In this document: positions 25,112 to 34,047 of the stretch, in pieces
How positions within the stretch are numbered: position 1 is the stretch's first letter
Layout of the letters: every line of letters starts with the position of its first letter
From: CAIPAT01 sp041665605
GTDB taxonomy: Bacteria; Verrucomicrobiota; Lentisphaeria; Victivallales; Victivallaceae
DNA length: 39,459 nucleotides
Assembly: GCA_041665605.1 (NCBI GenBank)
Contig: JBAYIO010000045.1
Span: 1 to 39,459, forward strand
Direction: 5' to 3'
Position numbers and translations under genes: made by a program
The notes under the pieces: model-generated
Told to the model about the DNA's origin: nothing
Seen by the model: only the letters and a program-made list of their open reading frames with translations
The model's database searches: none

Positions 25112-27094
25112 ATGCATGCTTCGCCACAACCTGTTTCGCAAAACGCTGTCCCGGTTACGCCGGGCAGTAACACTTATCACTGCGGAACTTTGACTTATAC
25201 CAAAATGGGCTTGTTCGTGCTTTTCGCCTGGCTGCTGTGGGGGGATTTCTGTTTTACCATGATGGAGGCGGTGGTGCCGACTATTCTGCCGCTGAAATTG
25301 AAAGCGCTGGGGTGCTCCAATACGCTGATGGCGGTGATTATGACCGCCGCTCCGGGAGTACTGAACATGACAGTCTGCCCGTATGTCAGCTTCAAAAGCG
25401 ACCGCTACCGCAGCCGCTGGGGGCGGCGCATCCCTTTCATCATCTGGACCATGCCGTTTCTCTGTGCCAGTCTCGCGTTAATTGGTTTGAGCGACGACAT
25501 CTGCGGCCTGCTGCAAAGAAATTCAGAGTTTCTAAGGACCTTTACCCCGGCCACTATCACCATAGTTCTGGTTGCGGTGTTTCTAATCATGTTCCAGTTC
25601 TTCAATATGTTTGTAGGTTCAGTGTTCTGGTATCTGTTCAACGACGTGGTTCCAGCGCAGTTTCTGGCGCGTTTTATGGGGTTGTTCCGGATTGTCGGGA
25701 CGGGGGCGGGGGCGCTGTATAACTTTTTCATTTTCAAATATGCCGGATCGCATATGCGGGAGATTTTTGTCTGGGCGGCAGTGCTGTATCTGGTCGGATT
25801 CGGGATGGCCTGCCTGATGATCAAGGAAGGCAAATACCCGGAGCCGGATGCGGAATCCGCTAAAGCGGGCAGAGGCCTGGCCGGACTTAAAACGTTTTTC
25901 CGGGAATCGTTTTCGCACCGGTTTTATGTGCTGCGGTTTCTGTATACGTCTTTTGCCGCTGTCGCCGGGGCTATCGGCACGTTCGGTATTTTCTTCAACC
26001 AGGAAATGGGGTTGTCGCTGGACCAGATCGGCAAGATCAGCGCTATCAGCTCCATTGCGATGATGGCGGCAATGTATTTCATGGCGATTTTTGTTGACCG
26101 CTGGCATCCGCTGCGCATCTGCGTCTACGGTGCGGTATTCGGAGTGCTCGGTAATTTTATGTCGCTGGTTTGGATTTTCGTGACGCTGCCGGGCGATTAC
26201 TTCTTCTGGCTTAACATCGGAAATGCCGTAATCGGCGCATTTCTGCTGGCACTGGTCGGAACTGCCGGGCTGCCCAGCGAGATGCGGATATTCCCGCAAT
26301 CCAGATTCGGGCAGTTCTGTTCGGCGCAGGCCATGCTCCGGTCGACTTTCACGGTGTTTGCCGGAGTTCTGGCCGGAGCGTTTATGGACCTGGTCAAATA
26401 TTTATGCAACGGTTCGGACTATTCCTACCGTTTCATTTTTGTGTGGATGGTCGTCTTCGGCGTGATCAGCACCATATTCCTGGTAAAGGTATATATTGAA
26501 TGGAACCGGCTGGGCGGCGATAAGCATTTCCACCCGCCGGCGCCATGGAATCCCAGCGGTATAGAGGAAATGCCGATTGTGCCGATTGTCGTGCCGCAGA
26601 CCAAATGGCTGAATATCTCGTTCCTGTTTTTCGACGGAATCATGGGGTTGTCGGTGCTGAGCATTCCAGTTTTGATGTGGTGGATGTATATCAAGCATCA
26701 AATGTTTGCATTCAAGTGGTACGGGCTGGCAGTACTGCCGCTATGTATCATCGGATGGCTGTGCTGGATGGTGCTGAAGCAGAAGATCCGCCGGGATATC
26801 GCCGCGTCGAAATCAGGTTCCCCGTTGCGCAACGGCATCCCTCATCACGGCATGCTGATTATTCTCGGCAGCAAATTTCTGCTTGCCCTCTGCATATGGG
26901 TATGTCAGGTGCTGTCAACCGTATTCCTGAACATGGAAGGCGGCGCGATTGTATTCGGCATTGCGAACGGGCTTACCAACTTCCTGCTGATCTGCACCGT
27001 GTACCTGATGTGCAGAATTGAACGCGGATTTTCCGTTACGGTTGATGAAAAGTATGAAGCCATGGATAATACTTCAACTCCGTCCGCCGCATAG
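25112..27094 (+). CDS. Major facilitator / GPH-type sugar symporter, copy 2
   Basis: This 660-residue paralogue of the preceding gene is equal in length and roughly 70 percent identical by eye. It has the same YHCGTLTYTK start, SDRYRSRWGRRIPFI loop, RIVGTGAGALYN, FFNQEMG, ALVG and DKHFHPPAPWNP motifs, and the same C-terminal extension ending in SVTVDEK. Differences cluster in the helices and the loop after LLQ, which could change sugar specificity. The promoter is duplicated with it. It ends three bases from the convergent LacI gene, so the two transcripts must overlap or terminate inside each other's coding regions. Confidence 0.88.
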   Translation: MHASPQPVSQNAVPVTPGSNTYHCGTLTYTKMGLFVLFAWLLWGDFCFTMMEAVVPTILPLKLKALGCSNTLMAVIMTAAPGVLNMTVCPYVSFKSDRYRSRWGRRIPFIIWTMPFLCASLALIGLSDDICGLLQRNSEFLRTFTPATITIVLVAVFLIMFQFFNMFVGSVFWYLFNDVVPAQFLARFMGLFRIVGTGAGALYNFFIFKYAGSHMREIFVWAAVLYLVGFGMACLMIKEGKYPEPDAESAKAGRGLAGLKTFFRESFSHRFYVLRFLYTSFAAVAGAIGTFGIFFNQEMGLSLDQIGKISAISSIAMMAAMYFMAIFVDRWHPLRICVYGAVFGVLGNFMSLVWIFVTLPGDYFFWLNIGNAVIGAFLLALVGTAGLPSEMRIFPQSRFGQFCSAQAMLRSTFTVFAGVLAGAFMDLVKYLCNGSDYSYRFIFVWMVVFGVISTIFLVKVYIEWNRLGGDKHFHPPAPWNPSGIEEMPIVPIVVPQTKWLNISFLFFDGIMGLSVLSIPVLMWWMYIKHQMFAFKWYGLAVLPLCIIGWLCWMVLKQKIRRDIAASKSGSPLRNGIPHHGMLIILGSKFLLALCIWVCQVLSTVFLNMEGGAIVFGIANGLTNFLLICTVYLMCRIERGFSVTVDEKYEAMDNTSTPSAA

Positions 27095-27097
27095 TCG

Positions 27098-28057
27098 TCA
27101 CGGTTGTTTGAGCGATATAAAATTCAGCGCCGGAATGTGATGTAATCCGGATTCCGTTTTGTTTCCTTTCAGTCTTTCCAGCATAATATCGGCGGCCTTT
27201 TCGGCGATGCCGTGAAAGTCCTGGCGGCAGAGATAGATTCCGGCAAAATATTCCGTGCGGTCGACCCACTGGTCGAACACTCCCGCAACCGGCGGATTGG
27301 CGGAAAAGGATCGTTTATTATGCTCGTAAAATGCATAGGCGGTGTAGCTGGATGAGGACAATATTGCAGTGCGTCCGCTTTTCAGGAACGCCGCATCCGC
27401 TTTTTCCGGATTATTGAATACCAGATAGGGGACTTTCTTACGGGATAATGCTTTTTCCGCGCCTTGCAGGCGCTCATAACCGGCCGAGTTGCTTTCTTCG
27501 AACATGATTACAAATCTGTCCGCGCCGCCTTGAATGCATCTGTCGGACAATTCCGCCGCCGCGGCGCCATTGTCGGTAGTAACTGTCACGCCGCTTTTCA
27601 GTTCCACGCTCCGGTCAATAAACACCAGCGGATATTTATTTTTTATCAGGGAAATATATTCCGGCGCGTCATAAGCGATTCCGCCCGGGATAATAAACGC
27701 GCCGTCGGCAACATTCTGGGTCAGCCGCATCAGCAGGCGCCGGAAAGGTTCCGGTTCACTGTGATACAGCACAATCATCAGATCGTAACCATCGCGGCTC
27801 AATCTCTCACTCAGAAACTGGGCCGGCTCCTGCTGGATCGGGCTTTTCAAATCAGGCAGCAGCAGCCAGAGCGTTTTCGTCGTTCCGGCAACCAGGTTTC
27901 TTGCCGCCAGGTTCGGGGCGTAGCACATTTTATCCGCAGTCCGGCGGATAAGCTCCCGGGTGTCTTCGCGCACCCGGGGATCGCTGCGCAGCGCCCGCGA
28001 AACTGTGGAAATATCCACCCCGCAGGCCCGGGCAATATCGCTTAAGCGTATTGTCAT
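27098..28057 (-). CDS. LacI-family regulator coupled to GH38 mannosidase
   Basis: This 319-residue protein has an N-terminal HTH (RLSDIARACGVDISTVSRAL, residues 4-23), a hinge region (APNLAARNLVAGTTKTLWLL) and a sugar-sensor domain (PLVFIDRSVEL, VTTDNGAAAAELSD, AGVFDQWVDRTEYF, GIYLCRQDFHGIAEKAADIM). Its ATG shares one base with the mannosidase stop (TAATG, 28055-28059), giving tight translational coupling. The CG-centred palindrome at the operon's promoter (31178-31187) is the natural operator, so autorepression relieved by a mannoside-derived sugar is the simplest model. Confidence 0.92.
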   Translation of the reverse strand: MTIRLSDIARACGVDISTVSRALRSDPRVREDTRELIRRTADKMCYAPNLAARNLVAGTTKTLWLLLPDLKSPIQQEPAQFLSERLSRDGYDLMIVLYHSEPEPFRRLLMRLTQNVADGAFIIPGGIAYDAPEYISLIKNKYPLVFIDRSVELKSGVTVTTDNGAAAAELSDRCIQGGADRFVIMFEESNSAGYERLQGAEKALSRKKVPYLVFNNPEKADAAFLKSGRTAILSSSSYTAYAFYEHNKRSFSANPPVAGVFDQWVDRTEYFAGIYLCRQDFHGIAEKAADIMLERLKGNKTESGLHHIPALNFISLKQP

Positions 28058-31000
28058 TATTTGTTCAACAGTTTATAGGTTCTGATTTCAAACGGCTTCA
28101 ATTCGATGCCCATGCTGCCTGACACTTCAACCTTGCTGAGATTTTCCCATTCCAGCATATCGGTCTCCGCAATGTGTTTAATGTTTCCGGCGAAATAGAG
28201 AATCCCGGAAGATGTTTTACCCTGGGCTTCAACCAGGCGGATGACCAGGCAGTCCTCTTTTTCTGCCTTTTTCAGCACTTCCAATGAAATTCCGGCGGAA
28301 CTCAGGCGGCACGGCAGTTCAACCGGACCGCGTTTGCAGCCGTTGAAAAGGAGCGGAATGCTGTTTAGCGCGGCGGCTTCGGCGATGACGCTTGACTCTG
28401 TAAGCTGCCCTTGATGCGGGAGGAAACTGTAAGTGAATTCATGATGCCCGATATCCGCATTGAAATCCGGGTATTTGGGCGAACGCAGCAAATTCAGATC
28501 AAGCGTTGTGCCATGTACTTTATAGCCGTATTTACAATTGTTCAGCAGCGCGGCGCCGTATTGCAGATCGGAAAGATCCGCATAGCGGTGCGCGGCGACT
28601 TCGAACTTAGCCAGTTCCCAACTGGTATTCCGGGTGGCCGGGCGCTTCACATAAGCATACTGGATGTCGAAAGAAGCCTCTGTTGTCTGGACTTCAACCG
28701 TAAATGCCGTCCGCAGCATTTTATGCGCCTCTTTCCATTCCACCGCGGTATTGAAATCAAGGCGTTTCGATTTGCCCAGAACAATCTGCTGACGGATAGA
28801 TGAATTGCCGATTTTAAGCTCAAAATTCAACTTTTTCCGGACCGGACCGTCAATCTGCTGAACGCTTCCGGTTCCGGCGGCATTTTCAATTAGTTGTTTT
28901 TCATAGAAAATATCCACGTCCCAGGCGTCGTAGTTATTGGGTTCATCCACATACAGCGAGAACACATTGCCTTTATCTTCGGCTTTCAGTATCTGGCGTC
29001 CGGCCTCCTTGTCGTAACCGGATATCAGTTCGCCGTTCCGGTTGAATTCATAGCGGACCAGATCATTCTCCAATACCAGCGCGCCGGCAGCTTCAACTTC
29101 AGCGGAAGCCGGGATTTTCTCGCTGCCGCGCTTGAGCGTCAGGAACCCGTATTCGGGAATCTGCACCTCCGCCCAGGTTCTGCCTTTTTCGGTTTGAACC
29201 GGCACGCACTTGCCTTCTTCGGTTTGAACGCTGCAGCCGGTCCAGGCGTCCGGCAGTTCAACCGCGCCGGAATAAGCTCCGCCGAGATTGTTCTGCAAAG
29301 TCAGCGCCGCCGGATCTTTTTCGAACAGCATTTCGGCGGCGGCGGCCGTCAGCTTGTCACACGCGGAAAATGCCATGCGGTACTCTTCGAGCGTATTCTG
29401 GTAGACTTCGGTGATTGAAGAACCGGGAATGATGTCATGAAATTGATTGATCAGCAGAACTTTCCAAATCTTGTCCACCTCCTGAACCGGATATTTTGCC
29501 ATCGGCAGGCAGGAGTACAAAAACTCCAGCGATTTCAACCGGTATTCCAGCAGGCGGTTGGCCTTTTTCACTCTGGCCTGCGTGGTCAGCGTGCCGCGAT
29601 GCGATTCGAGATAAAGTTCGCCATTCCATAATTCAAGTTTGTCGCGGAATTTTTCCAGCCGTTTGAAAAAGTCGTCAGCGCGTCCGAAACTCAGCTTCGG
29701 ACAGCCTTCCAGATTTTTCTGTCTCAAGCCGTTCTCGATATTTTCGTCTTTCGGGCCGCCGCCGCCGTCACCCACGCCGAACAGCGAAATGAACTCGTCA
29801 ACAAAGTCATTTTCAATAAAATTATTCTGTGCCTCGATCAGAGTTTTCGGCAAAAGGAAGGAATTGTAATTGTCTTCCGGCGGGAAATGGGTCAGCACAT
29901 CCGAGCCGTCCACGCCGCGCCAGATGAAAGTGTTATGCGGGAATTTATTGATCTGGTTCCAGGAAATTTTCTGCGTCAGGAAATAATCGCAGCGGCATTT
30001 GCGGATGATTTGCGGCATGGCGGCGGAGTAACCGAACACATCCGGAATCCATAGATTTTTTACCTCAAACCCGAACTCATCCATAAAGAAATTTTTGCCG
30101 TGAATAAACTGGCGGATCATTGACTCGCCGCTGATGATGTTGCAGTCGGCCTCAACCCACATTCCGCCTTGCGGCTCCCAGCGTCCTTCCTTGACATATT
30201 TTTTAATTTTTTCATAAAGTGCCGGATAGCGCTCTTTGGTGAAGGCATAATGCTGCGGCTGGGACGCCCCGAAGACGTAATCGGGATATCTTTCGATCAG
30301 GCCGATCTGATTGGAAAAGGTTCTACCGCATTTGCGGATCGTTTCCTTGACCGGCCACAGCCAGCCGGTATCAATATGCGCATGCCCGACAGCGGTAACT
30401 TTCAACGTGGAAGCATTCGCCGGCGCGGAAAAAAACTTTTTCAGAACCGCACGGCATTCTGCGGCGTTGTCGCGGTTGCCGGCGTAAACATTGATCGCGT
30501 CATTTACAATTGAAACGATCTGGCGGCGGCGGTAATTGTTTTCCGGAATTTCCTCCAGCAGACTTAAAATGAAATTTATGTCGAGCGATAATTGCCACAT
30601 TTCTTCATTCCAGGCACAGAAACGCAGAATGGACACCCGTGCATCAAATGTGCCGTGCTGATTGACTTCATCCAGGGCGGGACGGTCATTTTTTCTGACA
30701 CCGAAGATATCATTGGCGGCGCCTTCGCACCATAATTCAAATGTTTCGCCGCCTTTTGCCTGTTCGCAGACAGGATATATTTCCCTGCAATAAGTACTGA
30801 CAAATATTGATTGGGCAGTAATTCCCTGAAGCGGAACGCCGTCATCGGAAAAAATCAGGCCTTCGCCGCTGATATTAATTCGCGCGACAATTTTCTTACC
30901 GCTCCACGCTTCCGGAATCTTACCGCTAAGTTTGAACCAGGCGCTGCTCCATTTTTCGCCCCATACCTCTCCTTCGGAGATTTTCTTTAACGGATATTTC

Positions 31001-31143
31001 AGGCGTTCCGCAAACGGAACGTGATCATGAGAACTGAAAAATTCCGCTTCCAGCGGAATGGTTCCATCAAACAGGTCCCGGTTAACATCACTTAGAAAAC
31101 GTGTGATTCGATTCTGATATATCTTAAAACTTTCTCTGCGCAT
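28057..31143 (-). CDS. GH38 alpha-mannosidase
   Basis: This 1,028-residue cytoplasmic enzyme (no signal peptide) has typical GH38 length. The catalytic barrel starts near residue 250 with VGHAHIDTGWLWP (zinc ligands His and Asp), followed by PQGGMWVEADCN and WIPDVFGYSAAMPQI, whose Asp (about 368) is the nucleophile. FHDIIPGSSITEVY marks the three-helix bundle region near 560. C-terminal beta-sandwich domains follow. It hydrolyses alpha-mannosides from the non-reducing end. AAGGAA precedes the ATG. It is the first gene of a two-gene operon with the LacI regulator. Confidence 0.95.
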   Translation of the reverse strand: MRRESFKIYQNRITRFLSDVNRDLFDGTIPLEAEFFSSHDHVPFAERLKYPLKKISEGEVWGEKWSSAWFKLSGKIPEAWSGKKIVARINISGEGLIFSDDGVPLQGITAQSIFVSTYCREIYPVCEQAKGGETFELWCEGAANDIFGVRKNDRPALDEVNQHGTFDARVSILRFCAWNEEMWQLSLDINFILSLLEEIPENNYRRRQIVSIVNDAINVYAGNRDNAAECRAVLKKFFSAPANASTLKVTAVGHAHIDTGWLWPVKETIRKCGRTFSNQIGLIERYPDYVFGASQPQHYAFTKERYPALYEKIKKYVKEGRWEPQGGMWVEADCNIISGESMIRQFIHGKNFFMDEFGFEVKNLWIPDVFGYSAAMPQIIRKCRCDYFLTQKISWNQINKFPHNTFIWRGVDGSDVLTHFPPEDNYNSFLLPKTLIEAQNNFIENDFVDEFISLFGVGDGGGGPKDENIENGLRQKNLEGCPKLSFGRADDFFKRLEKFRDKLELWNGELYLESHRGTLTTQARVKKANRLLEYRLKSLEFLYSCLPMAKYPVQEVDKIWKVLLINQFHDIIPGSSITEVYQNTLEEYRMAFSACDKLTAAAAEMLFEKDPAALTLQNNLGGAYSGAVELPDAWTGCSVQTEEGKCVPVQTEKGRTWAEVQIPEYGFLTLKRGSEKIPASAEVEAAGALVLENDLVRYEFNRNGELISGYDKEAGRQILKAEDKGNVFSLYVDEPNNYDAWDVDIFYEKQLIENAAGTGSVQQIDGPVRKKLNFELKIGNSSIRQQIVLGKSKRLDFNTAVEWKEAHKMLRTAFTVEVQTTEASFDIQYAYVKRPATRNTSWELAKFEVAAHRYADLSDLQYGAALLNNCKYGYKVHGTTLDLNLLRSPKYPDFNADIGHHEFTYSFLPHQGQLTESSVIAEAAALNSIPLLFNGCKRGPVELPCRLSSAGISLEVLKKAEKEDCLVIRLVEAQGKTSSGILYFAGNIKHIAETDMLEWENLSKVEVSGSMGIELKPFEIRTYKLLNK

Positions 31144-31177
31144 TTTTTTCTATTCCTTATGCTTAAATACGTTAATC

Positions 31178-31226
31178 CAAACGTTTGTATTTTAAAGATT
31201 ATACAGCCCGTCTCCATAAAATGCAA
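31178..31226 (-). promoter_or_regulatory. GH38 operon promoter and LacI operator
   Basis: On the minus strand TTGCAT (31221-31226) and a perfect TATAAT (31198-31203) are 17 bases apart. CAAACGTTTG (31178-31187), a perfect 10-base palindrome with a central CG, lies about 11 bases past the -10, covering the start site. This placement is classical for repression by a LacI-family protein, here most likely the one encoded at 27098-28057. Confidence 0.7.
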
Positions 31227-31264
31227 GCGATTGGATTGCTTTATTTGCCAGAATTCATCTGATT

Positions 31265-32602
31265 TTAGATAATGCTGGAACCGCCCTTGGCGAGTGTCCG
31301 CCGGATTTTTTCCGCGGGAATTTCCGGAATCGTCTTCCCTGTTTCCAGGGCAAGCGCTGCCGCAACTCCGGCGGCTTCACCGGTCTGATTCATATTGACC
31401 ATTACCCGCGCTCCGCCAAAGGCTTCCTGATCGGCATCGAGCATCCGTCCTGCAGTGATGACATTTTCCGCCCCCTCCGGAATCAGGCAGCGGAGCGGAA
31501 TTTGATAAAAGGCCGGATACTTGTCCACGGGTCCGCGCCAGCGGCTTTCTTCGTGCGGCAGCCCGGGGCATGCATAAACCTCCCGGCCGTCCAGGTAGCG
31601 GAAGATGATGCCGGGGCGGCCGGGCTGATGAATATCCACACGGTAGGTGCCGTTGGCAATGGCATCGTCAAAACGGACTCCATTGAGCAAGTCGCTGCCG
31701 GTCAGAGTGTAAAGCGCCCGGATATGGCGGGTTTCGCGAATGCCGGTCATTGACGGCAGCGCTTGCAGCGTAAGCCCGGAGATATCATATTTTTCGCGGA
31801 GAATATCCGTAATGGCCCGGACCTGGCGGCGCCCTTCGATTTCGGCGGCGGTAAGACCGGCGGCATCGGCGCAATCGCAATTGAAAATACGGGTTCCGGC
31901 CAGCATATGAATCTCGCTGCCGGGAACATTCACCCCCCAGATAAAGCCTTGCGGAAGATTATATTCAGCGCCATATTTCCGCAGGGCGCAGCCAAGGTCA
32001 AATCCCTCCGGAAATTTCCAGCCGCTGAAACGGGCGCAGGTGGTTGACGGCTGCGGAGCTTCCGGCTGACGGAGCGAATAACCCGCCCTGGAGCAGAGAT
32101 CGGCATCGCCGGAGGCATCTATCAGGTAATCCGCCATGATTACGCCGCATCCTGATTTGTTTTCCACCACAACTCCGACCAGTCTGCCGTTCTCGTAATA
32201 TGGTGCAGTGAAAGCGGTATGCAATAACGGTTTGACTCCGGCTTCAATGATTATCCGGTCCAGCTCGATCGCCAGTTCTTCAGTATTCAAAATATAATCC
32301 TGATACGGCTTGTCCTGCGAATCCACGGCCCGCCTGCGTTGCAGCCGCTCGATTATTTCCTGAGTCAACCCGGCAATGATCCTGTTTTTGAACGTGGTGT
32401 CATGAAGGCTGTGCCAGATGCTTACCATTCCAGAAACCGCCACTCCGCCAAAACGGTTCTGCTTTTCCAGGATCATCACTTCAGCTCCCAGGCGCGCCGC
32501 ACGGACTGCCGCAAACACGCCGGTGCAACTGCCGCCAATGACGCAAATACCGGTTTTGCCGATAACTGGAACCTTCCGCGACGGTATCATTACTTCAGGC
32601 AT
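31265..32602 (-). CDS. FAD-dependent oxidoreductase (FAD_oxidored family)
   Basis: This 445-residue protein begins with a Rossmann FAD-binding fold (VIGGSCTGVFAAVRAARLG, then MILEKQNRFGG) and the GGVAVSGMVSIWH segment typical of the PF12831 family. DYLIDASGDADLCSRAGY (middle) and ITAGRMLDADQEAFGGARVM (C-terminal FAD contact) complete the fold. The family occurs widely in carbohydrate loci of PVC bacteria; its substrates are mostly undefined. GGAG eight bases before the ATG sets the start. It is divergent from the PocR-AraC gene, its probable regulator. Confidence 0.88.
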   Translation of the reverse strand: MPEVMIPSRKVPVIGKTGICVIGGSCTGVFAAVRAARLGAEVMILEKQNRFGGVAVSGMVSIWHSLHDTTFKNRIIAGLTQEIIERLQRRRAVDSQDKPYQDYILNTEELAIELDRIIIEAGVKPLLHTAFTAPYYENGRLVGVVVENKSGCGVIMADYLIDASGDADLCSRAGYSLRQPEAPQPSTTCARFSGWKFPEGFDLGCALRKYGAEYNLPQGFIWGVNVPGSEIHMLAGTRIFNCDCADAAGLTAAEIEGRRQVRAITDILREKYDISGLTLQALPSMTGIRETRHIRALYTLTGSDLLNGVRFDDAIANGTYRVDIHQPGRPGIIFRYLDGREVYACPGLPHEESRWRGPVDKYPAFYQIPLRCLIPEGAENVITAGRMLDADQEAFGGARVMVNMNQTGEAAGVAAALALETGKTIPEIPAEKIRRTLAKGGSSII

Positions 32603-32743
32603 AATGTGAACTCCATGGTAATTTTAAGATTCATGTCTCTCATTTCATCAATTTATATTATAACGCATTTCCGGCTGGACGTATAGTGGCATATATGCTA
32701 TTGTTTTATAAATATAATGCTGAAATAACACTATTATTATAAA
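32603..32743. promoter_or_regulatory. Divergent control region
   Basis: TATAAT occurs on the plus strand at 32713-32718 (toward the AraC-type gene) and on the minus strand at 32657-32662 (toward the oxidoreductase). Neither has a good -35, as expected for activator-dependent promoters. The perfect palindrome GCATATATGC (32689-32698) lies between them and could be a regulator site. Confidence 0.45.
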
Positions 32744-33583
32744 ATGGATAATAAATACACCCTCGCTGTCAGCGAACTGATGACGGCCGTTACGACTCTC
32801 ACCGGATTGCAGGTGATCTGGAAAGATGCCGGCGGCAGTGCGGAACCTTCATTGCCGCGGAAGCAGTGCCTGCATTGCAATCCGTTTTGCGCCAGGGTCA
32901 AGGCGGCGGCGGAGCGGATACGGCGCTGTTCAATAAATGACACGGTGACGATCGAAAGTCTTGCGACATTCCGGCGAAGACCGTTTATTCATCGCTGTCA
33001 TGCCGGGGCCGATGAATTGATTACGCCGATTTTCTTTGATGGTGTTTATACCGGAGCGTTTTTTCTGGGACCGTTCCGGCGGCGGAACGCGATTTGCGCT
33101 TATCCTTCATGTAAAAATGAATTTGCCGGTTTGCCGGAATATCGCCCGGCGCAAGTTGCGGCGGCTGGTAGAATTTTACGCCTGCTGGAGTTTGCCGCCG
33201 GACAATACCGGCAGACGCTGGCTATCCGGCAATCGCTTGAAGATGAATCATGTCAGCGCTTGCGCCCGGCTTTAGAGTATATGGACCGTCACTTCCGCCA
33301 GCCGCTGACAGCGTCTTCCGCGGCGGCGGCCTGTCATTTGAGCACGTCGCGCTTTATCCATCTTTTTAAAGAGAAATTCAAGATCGGATTCAGCGAATAC
33401 CTGCTGCGGCGGCGCATGGAGGAGGCCAAACTGCTGCTGACCGGCACGGAAATGAAGATCGGCGATGTCGCGTTCCGCTGCGGATTCCAGAATCAAAGTT
33501 ATTTCGGCATGGTTTTTCGCCGGAACACCGGCAATACCCCGGCGGCATATCGCATTCATTTCCGCTGCCGCCGGGAACCATGA
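32744..33583 (+). CDS. PocR-sensor AraC-family regulator
   Basis: This 279-residue protein has an N-terminal PocR-like sensory domain (about 1-150) with clustered cysteines (C42, C45, C49, C62, C85) and the ITPIFFDGVYTGAFFLGPFR strand pair. From about 180 there is an AraC HTH (FRQPLTASSAAAACHLSTSR; IGDVAFRCGFQNQSYFGMVF). PocR domains are ligand-sensing modules, first known from propanediol regulation. No Shine-Dalgarno sequence precedes the ATG. It is divergent from the FAD oxidoreductase, and the following dehydrogenase remnant overlaps its stop. Confidence 0.9.
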   Translation: MDNKYTLAVSELMTAVTTLTGLQVIWKDAGGSAEPSLPRKQCLHCNPFCARVKAAAERIRRCSINDTVTIESLATFRRRPFIHRCHAGADELITPIFFDGVYTGAFFLGPFRRRNAICAYPSCKNEFAGLPEYRPAQVAAAGRILRLLEFAAGQYRQTLAIRQSLEDESCQRLRPALEYMDRHFRQPLTASSAAAACHLSTSRFIHLFKEKFKIGFSEYLLRRRMEEAKLLLTGTEMKIGDVAFRCGFQNQSYFGMVFRRNTGNTPAAYRIHFRCRREP

Positions 33584-33990
33584 GCAGAAAATCACACGGG
33601 AAAACAAATATTAAAGACGGCAGTACCGGCTTTCATAAATCCCGGATACCGGAAGCGTTTGAGCATGAATGTGATGTTTTCTGCGACAAGCCGCTGGCGC
33701 TTCCGCGCCGGGACACAGATGAGATTATTGCGGCAATGAATAAGTCCGGCCGCAAGCTGATGGTTTACCAGCCTCCCCGCCGCCGCGGTCAAATGGATGC
33801 TGGCGGCGGCCTGCCAAGACATGCATGATCAAAGCATGCAATATCGAACTTTTACCGCCGGTCCGACTTTCCGCCGCTGGATTTTCATGCCAAATGTTAC
33901 GATTATTATGCGGGAGACTGTCAGCCATTCGTTCCCATTGCCGAAACTCACGAAGTAATGCGGGTTATCGAACAGTGCCGGAAAGGTTGA
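33580..33990 (+). pseudogene. Remnant of a Gfo/Idh/MocA-type dehydrogenase
   Basis: A single frame holds two ends of a Gfo/Idh/MocA oxidoreductase. 33619-33777 encodes STGFHKSRIPEAFEHECD followed by VFCDKPLALPRRDTDEII and SGRKLMVYQP (the EKP-type motif appears as DKP). 33865-33990 encodes DFPPLDFHAKCYDYYAGD, then PIAETHEVMRVIEQCRKG, a typical family C-terminus. A TGA at 33826-33828 interrupts the frame, the nucleotide-binding N-terminus is missing and about 170 central residues are deleted. It starts in an ATGA overlap with the AraC stop. It probably once worked with the neighbouring oxidoreductase. Confidence 0.75.
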
Positions 33991-34004
33991 ACTTGTTAGC
34001 GGGC

Positions 34005-34025
34005 CAGCGCGCATTATGCGCGCTG
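34005..34025. terminator. Hairpin between convergent units
   Basis: A 9-bp perfect stem (CAGCGCGCA / TGCGCGCTG) with a 3-base loop lies 14 bases past the pseudogene stop and 22 bases past the GH172-type stop on the other strand. There is no T tract on either side, so it is at best an inefficient bidirectional terminator. Confidence 0.4.
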
Positions 34026-34047
34026 TGAAACTGTAAAATTTAATCCC

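Noticed and set aside
34005..34025. Mobile-element end or REP copy
   Set aside because: The hairpin has no similarity to the 8472-8529 element and no flanking duplication; its place between convergent units is enough explanation.
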